From Candidatus Villigracilis affinis (lineage in GTDB: Bacteria > Chloroflexota > Anaerolineae > Anaerolineales > Villigracilaceae), in the NCBI GenBank assembly GCA_016718275.1, contig JADKEA010000020.1, forward strand, positions 456,549-520,548: a stretch of DNA of 64,000 nt, in the 5' to 3' direction. Both the position numbers and the translations under genes were made by a program. Positions 24,656-32,989 of the stretch are shown one piece after another (positions within the stretch are counted from its first letter, which is position 1; each line of letters opens with the position of its first letter). The notes below the pieces were generated by a model, which made no database searches, had not been told where the DNA came from, and was given only the letters and a program-made list of their open reading frames with translations.

Positions 24656-25888
24656 TTATTTGCTCATGTCGGCGAGATATTTCTGATACAGGTCAACGAG
24701 ATGGGGAAGAGGTTCCTTGTAAAATTCCTCTGCGTCCACGGCCAACTTTGCATATTCGGGAATCGGCAATACCTGCGGATTCGTTTTCGCAAATTCCTGA
24801 ATGACCTTTGCGTGTGGCTTGAGCGAGCCATCAGGACGCACCAGGCCGAAGAATCGTTCATGCTGTGAATTCTGGCAGGGAGGTACGTCCCACAACTCGG
24901 GGATGTAATCTGCATAGCACCAGAGCATTGCGCCAGTGGCACCGCTGTGCTGAAGTTTCGGAATCGTCAGTCGCAGGAATTCGGCAAAGTCTTCCTCACT
25001 GGCCATGAATTGCTCGCGTTCGCGTCCATTGGTCTCGGTCCATTTCATGGTGTAGGTGGCTTCACCGGGCAGAGCGGTACAGCCGCCAAATTCTTCCATC
25101 AAAACGGGTTTGCCTGCCAATGCCGCTGTCAACGCGCAGGTGAATGGGACAAAGTCTGGGTCGAGCGGTTGGCGCGCCCACGGTGTGTACATCGGGTACG
25201 AGTGCATCACGGCGACATCGGTGTTCGCGTACACCTTGTCGATGCGCAGGCCGTTATCACGGTGCAGCCCATCGCCATGCAGGCCGATGGTGACAGGGTG
25301 TTTCGGGTCGATGGATTTGATCAAGCCGACCATTTCCTTCACCCAGGCCGCGCCTTCATCAGATGAATTCGGCCAGGCGAAAAGATCGGGTTCGTTGCCG
25401 AGATTCCACATCCATACGGCGGGATGGTCTTTGAGCGTGGTCACAACCGTTTTCAACAGCAGGCGTGTGGCATTCAAAGCCATCTCATCATGGAACATGT
25501 TGCGATAGCCTTTATCGGTCTTTTTGCCTTCGCTGACAATATCGCGGATCCAGTCGTGCGCTTTGGGAGGCAGGTCTCCACCCAGTAGCCAGCGCGGACT
25601 CCAGTTAGGTCCGCTCATGTGACCGGTGAAGAACGTAATATCGAGGCCAAGTCCATTTTCGGCGGCAATATCAGCCACCTTCACGAGATTGTCGATCTTA
25701 TCTTTCGCCACGCTGTTCGGTTCGGGCTGAAAATCATCCCACAATAAAAACAAGCGAACGACGTTCATTCCGATCTCTTTGATGACGCTGAATTCCTCGC
25801 GCACTTCACCCGCATCGAAATCGCTCCACCAGTACATGGCTTTGCGGCGCGGCCAGTAATTTACACCGAGTGTGAATGGTTGTGACAT
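24656..25888 (-). CDS. Clan-A glycoside hydrolase, GH5-like (cellulase/mannanase fold)
   Basis: A 410-residue TIM-barrel glycosidase without signal peptide. The acid/base is E166 in WMWNLGNEPDLF, and the nucleophile is E266 in PVLMEEFGG; both are typical of GH5-like retaining enzymes. Other motifs are NVVRLFLLWDDF, GLHGDG and HSYPMYTPWA. The start at 25888 (MSQPFTLGVNYWP) has AGGAG; the ATG at 25930 lies in the upstream repeat. Activity on beta-glucan or beta-mannan oligomers is probable, but the subfamily cannot be fixed. It overlaps no gene and precedes the ChbG gene by 2 bases. Confidence 0.88.
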   Translation of the reverse strand: MSQPFTLGVNYWPRRKAMYWWSDFDAGEVREEFSVIKEIGMNVVRLFLLWDDFQPEPNSVAKDKIDNLVKVADIAAENGLGLDITFFTGHMSGPNWSPRWLLGGDLPPKAHDWIRDIVSEGKKTDKGYRNMFHDEMALNATRLLLKTVVTTLKDHPAVWMWNLGNEPDLFAWPNSSDEGAAWVKEMVGLIKSIDPKHPVTIGLHGDGLHRDNGLRIDKVYANTDVAVMHSYPMYTPWARQPLDPDFVPFTCALTAALAGKPVLMEEFGGCTALPGEATYTMKWTETNGREREQFMASEEDFAEFLRLTIPKLQHSGATGAMLWCYADYIPELWDVPPCQNSQHERFFGLVRPDGSLKPHAKVIQEFAKTNPQVLPIPEYAKLAVDAEEFYKEPLPHLVDLYQKYLADMSK

Positions 25889-25909
25889 GGGACTCCTATG
25901 CAATTTCTC

Positions 25910-25957
25910 CGTCCTTCGACTACGCCACACAAAGATCGTGTGGCTCCGCTCAGGACG
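25910..25957. repeat. Imperfect inverted repeat between GH18 and GH5 genes
   Basis: Outer arms CGTCCT/AGGACG (25910-25915, 25952-25957) and inner arms CCACAC/GTGTGG (25925-25930, 25938-25943). It contains the motif TTCGACTACG also found at 16320-16363, so both belong to one dispersed family. Confidence 0.65.
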
Positions 25958-25972
25958 AAAATTTAGTAGAAA

Positions 25973-26908
25973 TTATTTATGCACTACTTCAAAAATGGCT
26001 TTGACCAGCGAGTATTCGCCCTGCGCATCGTGATCCAATGCCCAAAACATGATGCCGCCTGCGTTTTGCATGGCGAGTTTTGTCTTGGCTTGCACCGCGG
26101 GAATGCCGTTATATTTTTCTGGAGAGCCGTTGTATTCAAATGAATCCACCTGGGCGGCGGCGGGATCGAACTGGACGAGTTTCGCAAAAGAAATCTCACT
26201 GGGCCGCGTATAAAACGGCACACCGATATTGATCTTTTCCTTCGGCACGCCACGCCCGCTCCAGTATTCCAATCCCTTTTCGAATTCAACGAGGCTGCCG
26301 TGAATATCACCATCGTAAGTCATCACGTTGACGTAATCGACAAGCTCAAATACTTCGCTGGGAATTCCCAGCCCGGTGTCGTCTCCAAACGAGATGACCG
26401 CGGTGCTGATCTCTTTTTCGGGCAGGGCCCGGCGCAATTCCTTCATCAATGAAAGAAAGTTCTGCGAAGATTGCCCCTGATCTGGATATTCCCAATCGAT
26501 GTCGACTCCATCGAGATGGTACTGATCAACGACTGCGACGAGATTTTGAACGAACGCGCTTCTGGCCTCAGGGACGGCTGCCATGGCCTCGAATTCATTG
26601 TCCCAGCCCCAGCCGCCGACCGCAATGCTCACACGGACATTTTTTTCGTGCGCGGCTGTGACAATCTCTTCAAGCTTCCATGAATTGTTGAGCGTTTTAA
26701 ACGTCCCATCTGGGTTGGGGATGAGGAACGAGTAATTAATGTGGGTCAACTGATCGTAGGGGATCAACGAGGTAATGATTGCATCAGTTGCGTAGGCGAC
26801 GATTCGAAAGGAAGGTTTCTCAGGCATGGCGGGGGAATTTTGAGGCGTGCAAAATGTCAATGAAAGGGCAAACAGGCATAACGTTAAGAAAGAAGCGCGG
26901 CATTTCAT
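25973..26908 (-). CDS. GH18 chitinase-like glycosidase, exported
   Basis: A 311-residue GH18 enzyme. The catalytic D-x-D-x-E motif is LDGVDIDWEYP with E140 as the acid; SIAVGGWGW (94-102) is the second barrel motif. The first 20 residues are hydrophobic and end at C20 (LSLTFC), then a Ser/Pro-rich stretch. This suggests a lipoprotein, although Phe before Cys is unusual for a lipobox. It is a short spore-lytic/YaaH-like or endo-N-acetylglucosaminidase type enzyme without binding modules. Its ATG overlaps the kinase stop (TGATG), so translation is coupled to the kinase gene. Confidence 0.9.
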   Translation of the reverse strand: MKCRASFLTLCLFALSLTFCTPQNSPAMPEKPSFRIVAYATDAIITSLIPYDQLTHINYSFLIPNPDGTFKTLNNSWKLEEIVTAAHEKNVRVSIAVGGWGWDNEFEAMAAVPEARSAFVQNLVAVVDQYHLDGVDIDWEYPDQGQSSQNFLSLMKELRRALPEKEISTAVISFGDDTGLGIPSEVFELVDYVNVMTYDGDIHGSLVEFEKGLEYWSGRGVPKEKINIGVPFYTRPSEISFAKLVQFDPAAAQVDSFEYNGSPEKYNGIPAVQAKTKLAMQNAGGIMFWALDHDAQGEYSLVKAIFEVVHK

Positions 26909-27873
26909 CAGGCAAGGACGGCCTTTACTTTTGTCCGCTCTTCGTTGGATAGTTTTAATCCGCTGGCTTCCATTCCAAGCAGGACGGCTCCGATGACAGG
27001 TTTTACTTCTGCTGGAATGAGTTTGGCTTTTGGCGCAAGGGCGTGGACGGTTTCGCGCATGGGGCCGATAAGCATTTCTCCGCTTTTGAACATGGAGCCG
27101 ATCAGGGCAATTTCGATCTCAAGGGTTTCGAAATTCAACTGGCGAATGACTGCGTTTGCAAGCTCGCCGAGTTCCGTGCCAGCCCATTGAACAAGACTGC
27201 ATGCCGTGGAATCTCCCTGCTCGGCAGTTTGAAAGACAAGCGGCGCGGATTCTGCTCCGATCTGATAATAGCCGTTGGTGTAGCCTTCGATGAGGTCTTC
27301 GAGATTCCTCGCGTTGAAGTGTTTGACGAATACATCGCCAAGAGCGGTGGGCGGGATGCGTTTGGACCATGAATAGCCGATGACCTGCATGGCGCGATAG
27401 ATGAGTTCGCTTGCGCCTGCACCTTCGCCCATGAGTGTGCCGTAGCCTGTCACACGGCCTTCGCGTATGTGCTCGCGATCCCAGCCGCGGCAATTGCAGC
27501 CTGTGCCTGAAACGACGGCCACCCCCCAGCCTTCACTTGTGCCCGCAAGCAAGCCGAGAGTCACATCGTTGACCATTTTGAACGGAGCCTTCAAGCCGAT
27601 GTTGTTGATACTGGCGCGCATGATGGTCTCTTCGGCAGGCCAGTCATAGCCGCCAATGCCGAAGCCTGCCCCTTCGATATCTTCGATTCGAATATTGGCG
27701 TTTGAAATGGCGCCACTCAAGGCTTCGCCCATGGCTTTTTCCATGCCTTCAAACCCGACGGTTTCGTGATTGCCAGGGCCGCCTTGACCCGTGCCAAGCG
27801 GATTGCCGTTTTCGTCGGTGATGAGTGCGGCGGTTTTTGTTGCGCCGATGTCTATTCCAAGATAATATTTCAT
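26908..27873 (-). CDS. BadF/BadG-type ATPase, N-acetylglucosamine kinase-like
   Basis: A 321-residue sugar kinase of the ASKHA superfamily. The phosphate-1 motif is YYLGIDIGATKTAALIT (2-18), the phosphate-2/adenosine parts are VVSGTGCNCRG and GYGTLMGEGAGASELIYRAM, and ALIGSMFKSG is in the C-terminal half. The closest known functional group is GlcNAc kinase (NAGK/MurK-like), which would phosphorylate GlcNAc freed by the glycosidases. Glucosamine or glucose are alternatives. It is coupled to GH18 and separated from GH4 by a hairpin terminator. Confidence 0.85.
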   Translation of the reverse strand: MKYYLGIDIGATKTAALITDENGNPLGTGQGGPGNHETVGFEGMEKAMGEALSGAISNANIRIEDIEGAGFGIGGYDWPAEETIMRASINNIGLKAPFKMVNDVTLGLLAGTSEGWGVAVVSGTGCNCRGWDREHIREGRVTGYGTLMGEGAGASELIYRAMQVIGYSWSKRIPPTALGDVFVKHFNARNLEDLIEGYTNGYYQIGAESAPLVFQTAEQGDSTACSLVQWAGTELGELANAVIRQLNFETLEIEIALIGSMFKSGEMLIGPMRETVHALAPKAKLIPAEVKPVIGAVLLGMEASGLKLSNEERTKVKAVLA

Positions 27874-27904
27874 GCAGGTCTTGTGTTTAAAGCAAAAGTT
27901 GTAT

Positions 27905-27932
27905 AAAGAAACGCCTGATGAGGCGTTTCTTT
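27905..27932 (-). terminator. Hairpin terminator between GH4 and kinase genes
   Basis: AAAGAAACGCCT (27905-27916) and AGGCGTTTCTTT (27921-27932) form a perfect 12-bp stem with a 4-base loop just after the GH4 stop. The 3' arm is T-rich but no long T-tract follows, so it may attenuate rather than stop. Confidence 0.65.
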
Positions 27933-27933
27933 A

Positions 27934-29232
27934 TTATTTGAAGAATTGCGGCAGATGCTCGCGGTGAGTTTCGAGCATGTCATCGAGTACAGCCTGTACC
28001 TTATCGGCCTTGGGTCCGATGGGGTGGACGAGCAATGCCTGATACGCCGCGTTGCGGTCGCCATGTACGGCGGCTTCAACGGTCAGCAGTTCATAGGCTT
28101 TGACAGCCGAAATCAACCCGAAGCAGGAGGTGGGCAGTGGTTCGGCGGCAATCGGCGTGATGCCGCTCTTTTTCACAGTGGAAGGCATTTCGAGCACCCA
28201 TTCCGCAGGCCATTCCTTCACTGCGCCGTTGTTCTTGATATTGACCACATGCGTTTCGCCGAGGTCGTTGTAATGTGCGTTGAGCAGCTGCGTGGCAACG
28301 GTCGAGTAATAGGCGCCGCCGCGTTTCATCAGATCGGCAGGTGGTTCGTTGAGCGCGGGGTCGGCGTACTGGCGCAGCAGATCCTTCTCCACTTCGATCA
28401 CTTCCTCAGCACGTGAGGGCGGCCAGGCTTCCTGTGCCTTGAGTTTCTTATCGGTGTGATAGAAATATTGCAAATAATAATTGGGGATCATGCGCAGCAC
28501 TTCCACAGTGCGCGGCTCCCATTCGGGATGTTCTTCCTTCTTGAGTTCCTCGATATATCCCTGAATGACCTGCGGCCAGACATCTTCACCATCGATTGTG
28601 AACCCGCGATGCCAGGAAAGATGATTCAACCCGAGCGTTTTCAATTCCGCGCGCTCAGGCTCGATCTTTCTACCCGTGGCCTGCTCGAGCCCTTCGAGGA
28701 TGCTCATCTTCGCCGTGATAGGGACGTTGCAAACGCCGACCGAAGGCGTATCCTTGGCATACATGCTCAATGCCTGTGTAACCAGACCCGCTGGGTTGGT
28801 GAAATTTACCAGCATCGCGCCCGGCTTGGAAAGTTCCTGCATGTCTTTTGCGATCTTGAGGATGATGGGGATGGTGCGTAAAGCTTTGCCCATACCGCCC
28901 ACACCCGTGGTCTCCTGGCCGATCAAGCCATGACGCAGGCCAAGGTATTCATCGCGTTTACGTGCCTCCATGTGCCCGACGCGCAATTGAGTGGTCACAT
29001 AATCTGCGTCTTTAACTGCGGCGCGCTGGTCGGTGGTGAGGACGACCTTGAACGGAGATCCCTTGGCTTCGACCATGCGCTGGGCAAACCCGCCGACAAT
29101 GTCGAGGCGTTCCTTGTCGATATCCATCAGCCAGAGTTCATTGACTGGGAATTTATCGAGGCGTGCGAGAAATCCGTTGATGAGTTCGGGGGTGTATGTG
29201 GACCCTCCGCCGATCACTGCAACTTTTAACAT
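27934..29232 (-). CDS. GH4 family 6-phospho-beta-glucosidase-like enzyme
   Basis: A 432-residue NAD- and metal-dependent glycosidase of GH4. The Rossmann motif is VAVIGGGSTYTPEL (4-17), the metal ligands fit the Cys of GVCNVPI and the His of LNHLSWHRG, and GQETTGVGGMGKALRTIP is a usual segment. The sequence is nearest to LicH/CelF/BglT-type 6-phospho-beta-glucosidases. As uptake here is by ABC importer, the 6-phosphate would have to be added inside, perhaps by the BadF-type kinase. The start at 29232 has AAGGA seven bases upstream; ATG 29265 does not. Confidence 0.92.
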   Translation of the reverse strand: MLKVAVIGGGSTYTPELINGFLARLDKFPVNELWLMDIDKERLDIVGGFAQRMVEAKGSPFKVVLTTDQRAAVKDADYVTTQLRVGHMEARKRDEYLGLRHGLIGQETTGVGGMGKALRTIPIILKIAKDMQELSKPGAMLVNFTNPAGLVTQALSMYAKDTPSVGVCNVPITAKMSILEGLEQATGRKIEPERAELKTLGLNHLSWHRGFTIDGEDVWPQVIQGYIEELKKEEHPEWEPRTVEVLRMIPNYYLQYFYHTDKKLKAQEAWPPSRAEEVIEVEKDLLRQYADPALNEPPADLMKRGGAYYSTVATQLLNAHYNDLGETHVVNIKNNGAVKEWPAEWVLEMPSTVKKSGITPIAAEPLPTSCFGLISAVKAYELLTVEAAVHGDRNAAYQALLVHPIGPKADKVQAVLDDMLETHREHLPQFFK

Positions 29233-29272
29233 AGATATATCCTTGATCGTTTGATGGTTGGGCAATTAAATA

Positions 29273-29347
29273 CGAAGGACACCGGGGATACACAAAAGGG
29301 AGCTTTTCTTACTCTTATTCCCTTTTCAGCACCCATTGTGTCCTTCG
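29273..29347. repeat. Nested inverted repeat between permease and GH4 genes
   Basis: CGAAGGACAC (29273-29282) pairs perfectly with GTGTCCTTCG (29338-29347); inside, AAAAGGGA (29294-29301) pairs with TCCCTTTT (29319-29326). It resembles dispersed GTGTCCTTCG-type repeats and may protect the importer mRNA from 3' decay. Confidence 0.7.
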
Positions 29348-29375
29348 CGTTTATTTTCCTGTTTTGAAAAGGTTC

Positions 29376-30422
29376 TTATTTCTCAACACCTGTTACAACA
29401 ATACCCTGAACGAAGAAGCGTTGGGCAACCACAAACAACAGGAGAGGTAAAAGCATTGCCATTAACGCGCCTGCCTGGATCAGTTGTGGGCGCTGTCCAT
29501 AAATGCCGTTGAAGGTGGAAAGCGCAACGGAGATGGGCCAGTTATCACGATTGGTGGAGAGATAGATCAACGGGCCAAAATAATCATTCCATGCGAAAAC
29601 GATATGGAACACGGTGACTGCCATCAACGCAGGGTAGGATTGCGGGATGATGACAGACCACAAAACACGCAATGGGCTGGCGCCATCGATCATCGCGGCT
29701 TCATCCAGTTCACGCGGCAAGGTCATGAAGTATTGTCTGAGCAGGAATACATCGTACGCATTCGCAAAGAACGAGGGTACGATCAGTGGCAGCCAGGTAC
29801 CCACCCAGCCGATCTTGGTGAAGAATGTATAGGTTGGGATGACGGTCACAAAGGCGGGCAGGAAAATCGTCGATATCAGAATCACGAAGAGGAAATCGCG
29901 GCCGGGGAAACGGAAACGCGCAAAACCGAAGGCAACCAATGTGCAGGAAATTAATACGCCGATCTCGGTCCAGATTGCGTATTGAAGAGTGTTCCATAAA
30001 AGCCGCGGATAATTAATTGCTTCCCATGCTTCTTGATAATTCGAATATGTTGGCGAGAATTTCCATGGACGGTCCAGGTTACGCCATGAGCCTGTCCAAA
30101 TGATTTCGCCTGCAGCAGTATTTTCAGGGTCGATAAAAATGCTTTCCTTCTGACCCTTTTTCAACATGGCAAGTTCTTTGGTGGTGCCGTCTGGGAGAGG
30201 CACAATGAAAACTTCCAAATCCTGGCCGTTATATTCGATCTTGGGAGGTGCTGCTGGATAAATCGGAGCGCCTACAATTGAGATCTGATCCTGCGTTTTC
30301 AGTGAAGTGAATATCATGAACGCAAAGGGTGAGAGAAAAATGATGAGGATCGCCAGAGTAAAGATCGTAACAGTTACTCCGTCCAGCCTTTTCTTTGCAG
30401 TAGGGGATAATACATTTTTCAT
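29376..30422 (-). CDS. Sugar ABC transporter permease, MalG-like
   Basis: A 348-residue permease. The EAA loop is DEAAMIDGASPLRVLWSVIIPQSYP. The first helix (VTIFTLAILIIFLSPFAFMIFTSL) is followed by an extracytoplasmic segment of about 80 residues (SIVGAPIYPAAPPKIEYNG to SWRNLDRPWKFSPTYSNY), present also in the orphan permease at 13074 and absent from standard MalG. The core ends VVTGVEK. It follows the MalF-like gene by 12 bases and is part of the LacI-regulated importer. The substrate is probably a beta-linked oligosaccharide, judging by the glycosidases in the locus. Confidence 0.95.
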   Translation of the reverse strand: MKNVLSPTAKKRLDGVTVTIFTLAILIIFLSPFAFMIFTSLKTQDQISIVGAPIYPAAPPKIEYNGQDLEVFIVPLPDGTTKELAMLKKGQKESIFIDPENTAAGEIIWTGSWRNLDRPWKFSPTYSNYQEAWEAINYPRLLWNTLQYAIWTEIGVLISCTLVAFGFARFRFPGRDFLFVILISTIFLPAFVTVIPTYTFFTKIGWVGTWLPLIVPSFFANAYDVFLLRQYFMTLPRELDEAAMIDGASPLRVLWSVIIPQSYPALMAVTVFHIVFAWNDYFGPLIYLSTNRDNWPISVALSTFNGIYGQRPQLIQAGALMAMLLPLLLFVVAQRFFVQGIVVTGVEK

Positions 30423-30434
30423 ATGATTTTCTCC

Positions 30435-31460
30435 TTAAGAGCGGCTGTCACCGGCATAGTAGACCCAATATTTGGAAGTGCCAAAAAGCACGAAGGTAAT
30501 CAGCAAAATAATGAGGAACAGGAACCATGCCAGAGTGGCTCCATAGGACATATCTTGATACGTGAAGAAATTCTTGAATAAATACAGGCTGTAGAACATG
30601 GTTGCGCCACCCGGGCGGCCTGTTCCATTATTGACAACCAGTGGAACAAGGAAATATTGAAATAGTCCGACCATGCTTAGAGTAAGGTTGAAGAAAATGA
30701 CCGGTGAAATCATGGGGAAGGTGATCTTCCAGAAAGTGTGCCAGCCATTTGCGCCATCCACTTTTGCCGCATCGTACAATTCTGTGGGAACCCCTTGCAG
30801 GCCAGCCAGCATGATCAGCATGGCATTACCCACTCCCCAGATACCCATGATCGTATAGGTAGGATACACCCAGAAAGTGCTGTTGGCCCAGTCAGGAGTG
30901 GCTTCCCTGGCCATTCCCATTGCAATCAATATGCGATTGATCCAGCCGGTTTCAGAATTTAACATGCCGCCCCATAAAAATACAGCGGCCACAAAAGGAA
31001 CGATAAAAGGCATATAGAACAGACTGCGGAAAATCATCGCGCCTTTTAGGTTTGGGTTATTCATTAAAACCGCCAAACCCAAGGGGACTAGAATACCAAT
31101 CGGCAGTGAGATCAAGCCGAAAGTGATGGTAACGCCCATGGAAGTTGGCGTACCGCCTGAAAGCCAGGTGATCCAAGTTCTTGGGTCAACACCTGCCTGT
31201 CGATCCTTGAGCAGGTATATATAGTTATCAAACCCGACAAATTTGGGCGTGCTCAAAATACCGTCTGTAATCGATAGATTCATGAAACTAAAGATCAGGG
31301 ACGCAATGATCGGTAATAATGTAAAAGCCAAAAAGCCAAAGATCCAGGGAGATAAAAACGCCATTCCCTGTTTGAATTCTCTCCGTGCAATCGGAGACAT
31401 ATTGCGGAATGATTTTCTGGATGGAAGATATTTTCGAAAGTTTGACAGCTCTTCAAACAT
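30435..31460 (-). CDS. Sugar ABC transporter permease, MalF-like
   Basis: A 341-residue permease. LSPWIFGFLAFTLLPIIASLIFSFMNLSI is the first helix and YDAAKVDGANGWHTFWKITFPMISP is the EAA loop. GGGAG seven bases before ATG supports the start. It is separated from the upstream binding-protein gene by a GC-rich hairpin that would keep permease levels lower than binding-protein levels. It forms a heterodimer with the MalG-like protein at 29376. No ATPase is encoded in the window, so an MsmK/UgpC-type shared ATPase elsewhere in the genome is expected. Confidence 0.95.
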   Translation of the reverse strand: MFEELSNFRKYLPSRKSFRNMSPIARREFKQGMAFLSPWIFGFLAFTLLPIIASLIFSFMNLSITDGILSTPKFVGFDNYIYLLKDRQAGVDPRTWITWLSGGTPTSMGVTITFGLISLPIGILVPLGLAVLMNNPNLKGAMIFRSLFYMPFIVPFVAAVFLWGGMLNSETGWINRILIAMGMAREATPDWANSTFWVYPTYTIMGIWGVGNAMLIMLAGLQGVPTELYDAAKVDGANGWHTFWKITFPMISPVIFFNLTLSMVGLFQYFLVPLVVNNGTGRPGGATMFYSLYLFKNFFTYQDMSYGATLAWFLFLIILLITFVLFGTSKYWVYYAGDSRS

Positions 31461-31496
31461 GGGCGTACTCCCTTCGTAAATCGATCAGAAATTAGT

Positions 31497-31526
31497 TTGG
31501 CGGGCCGGTGAAAGCCGGCCCGCCAA
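31497..31526 (-). promoter_or_regulatory. GC-rich stem-loop downstream of the binding-protein gene
   Basis: TTGGCGGGCCGG (31497-31508) and CCGGCCCGCCAA (31515-31526) form a perfect 12-bp stem with a 6-base loop. It lies just after the binding-protein stop and has no T-tract, fitting an mRNA-stabilising element that sets a higher dose of binding protein than permeases. Confidence 0.75.
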
Positions 31527-31544
31527 AAGTATATCATTGCAGGT

Positions 31545-32936
31545 TTACTTGTTATAAATGGTGTTTAGATCTTCCACAAGCTTCGCGTATTCGGCTTCAA
31601 AATCAAGACCTTCAGTGTTGTTCATCAAGTCAAAGAAGGTGGCGAAGCGAGCTGTTGCTTCGATGGAGTTCGGCTGGTACTGTTCGGAACTTGGGGTATC
31701 CGGATAAGCCAAACCTTGATTGAAGACATCCCAGCTTTCCTGGGTCACGAACGGATAGTCCGTAGCTTTCTTGTCGAAGAAGGCCTGGGTCTTGGAAGGA
31801 ATGGCGGGCATGGCACCGTAAGCGGGCAGGAGTTTGTCGCCGCCGGTTGTGATCAGGTAAGCCAAAACTGTGAAAGCTTCGTTGGGATTCTTGGTGCCTT
31901 TCCAAATGCGGAAGGTGTCAGCATCGATACGGCCATTTACTTTGCCATCTGCGCCCATCGGTTGAATACCGAGCTGGAATTCATTGCCAGCCTTGGCGAA
32001 ATCACCAAGACAGCAGGTGTACCAGGTCTGGGTAAGGCCCATGGCAGATTTGCCGGTGTTGAAGGCATTGCCGTTGCCGAATTCAGGAGCGGCATTCAAA
32101 GGACCGGAAGGAATGAAGGGTTGATCACCCCACATGCCGTCATAGTACCACTTCCAGGCATCTTTCCAACCATCGGGGATGGTGGACTTGAATTCGCCCT
32201 TCTTGTCGCCGCTGTAGATCTTCTCAGCGCCGTCATAGAATGTAGCGACTGAAAGAACAGACTGCCATTGGGCGCTGTAACCAACCTGTACAATCTGGGC
32301 GCGGTCAAAACCTTCTTCGGTGGAATTCAAACCATTAATATCAATGGTTAATCGCTTGGAAACTTCGGTAACAGTTTCCCAATTCCAATCCAGTTCTTTG
32401 CCGTCGAGGACATATTTCTCGCCATATTTTTGTGGAGGATAGGCAAGACCGGCCTCGTCAAACATGGAAGGCACAAAGTACATTGCACCAGGGAACACAG
32501 CGAAGGGCAAACCGACTTGCTCGCCCTCAACCTGGTAGAACTTAATCAGCGCCGGATCAAAAATCCCGGTGTCAAATTTGGTTGCTGCGATAGCATCAGT
32601 GAGGTCAAGCCACTGACCGTAAAAATCGTTCGAACCACCCCAGCCTACTGGGCCGACAATGTCGGGGCCAGCGCCGGAAGCGATCTGGGTTGAGAGTGTG
32701 TCGCGGGCGCTGTCGTAAGGAACGATCTCAAGCACTAATTCGATTTTGTCCTGGGAGGCATTGAAATCCTTTACAACTTCTTCCTGTACTGTAACCTGGG
32801 CAGGATCGGTACCAGTACCAAGACCTACGAACCAACGAATCTTTACCTTCTCAGCGGGGGCACCGCCGCCGCAAGCTGACAAAATCATTGATGCAACGAT
32901 CATCAGAGCGGCCAGGATGTATAGTCTTTTCTTCAT
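31545..32936 (-). CDS. Sugar ABC transporter solute-binding lipoprotein
   Basis: A 463-residue extracytoplasmic binding protein (family 1, UgpB/MalE-like). The signal peptide MKKRLYILAALMIVASMILSAC has a lipobox L-S-A-C (C22). VKIRWFVGLGTGTDPAQ is the usual first strand; VQEEVVKDFNAS and IVPYDSARDTLSTQIASGAGPDIV follow. The start at 32936 is set by GGAG ten bases upstream; an in-frame ATG at 32990 is too far 5' and would hide the signal peptide. It binds the oligosaccharide for the two downstream permeases. It follows the LacI gene by 53 bases and probably shares its promoter. Confidence 0.95.
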   Translation of the reverse strand: MKKRLYILAALMIVASMILSACGGGAPAEKVKIRWFVGLGTGTDPAQVTVQEEVVKDFNASQDKIELVLEIVPYDSARDTLSTQIASGAGPDIVGPVGWGGSNDFYGQWLDLTDAIAATKFDTGIFDPALIKFYQVEGEQVGLPFAVFPGAMYFVPSMFDEAGLAYPPQKYGEKYVLDGKELDWNWETVTEVSKRLTIDINGLNSTEEGFDRAQIVQVGYSAQWQSVLSVATFYDGAEKIYSGDKKGEFKSTIPDGWKDAWKWYYDGMWGDQPFIPSGPLNAAPEFGNGNAFNTGKSAMGLTQTWYTCCLGDFAKAGNEFQLGIQPMGADGKVNGRIDADTFRIWKGTKNPNEAFTVLAYLITTGGDKLLPAYGAMPAIPSKTQAFFDKKATDYPFVTQESWDVFNQGLAYPDTPSSEQYQPNSIEATARFATFFDLMNNTEGLDFEAEYAKLVEDLNTIYNK

Positions 32937-32989
32937 GGTGTTATTTTCTCCTCTAATAGAATTTGAATGTACGACTTTACTGGAGACCA

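Noticed and set aside
27934..29232. PTS-linked phospho-cellobiase operon
   Set aside because: No PTS components are in the window; an ABC importer is present, so a PTS route is not supported here.
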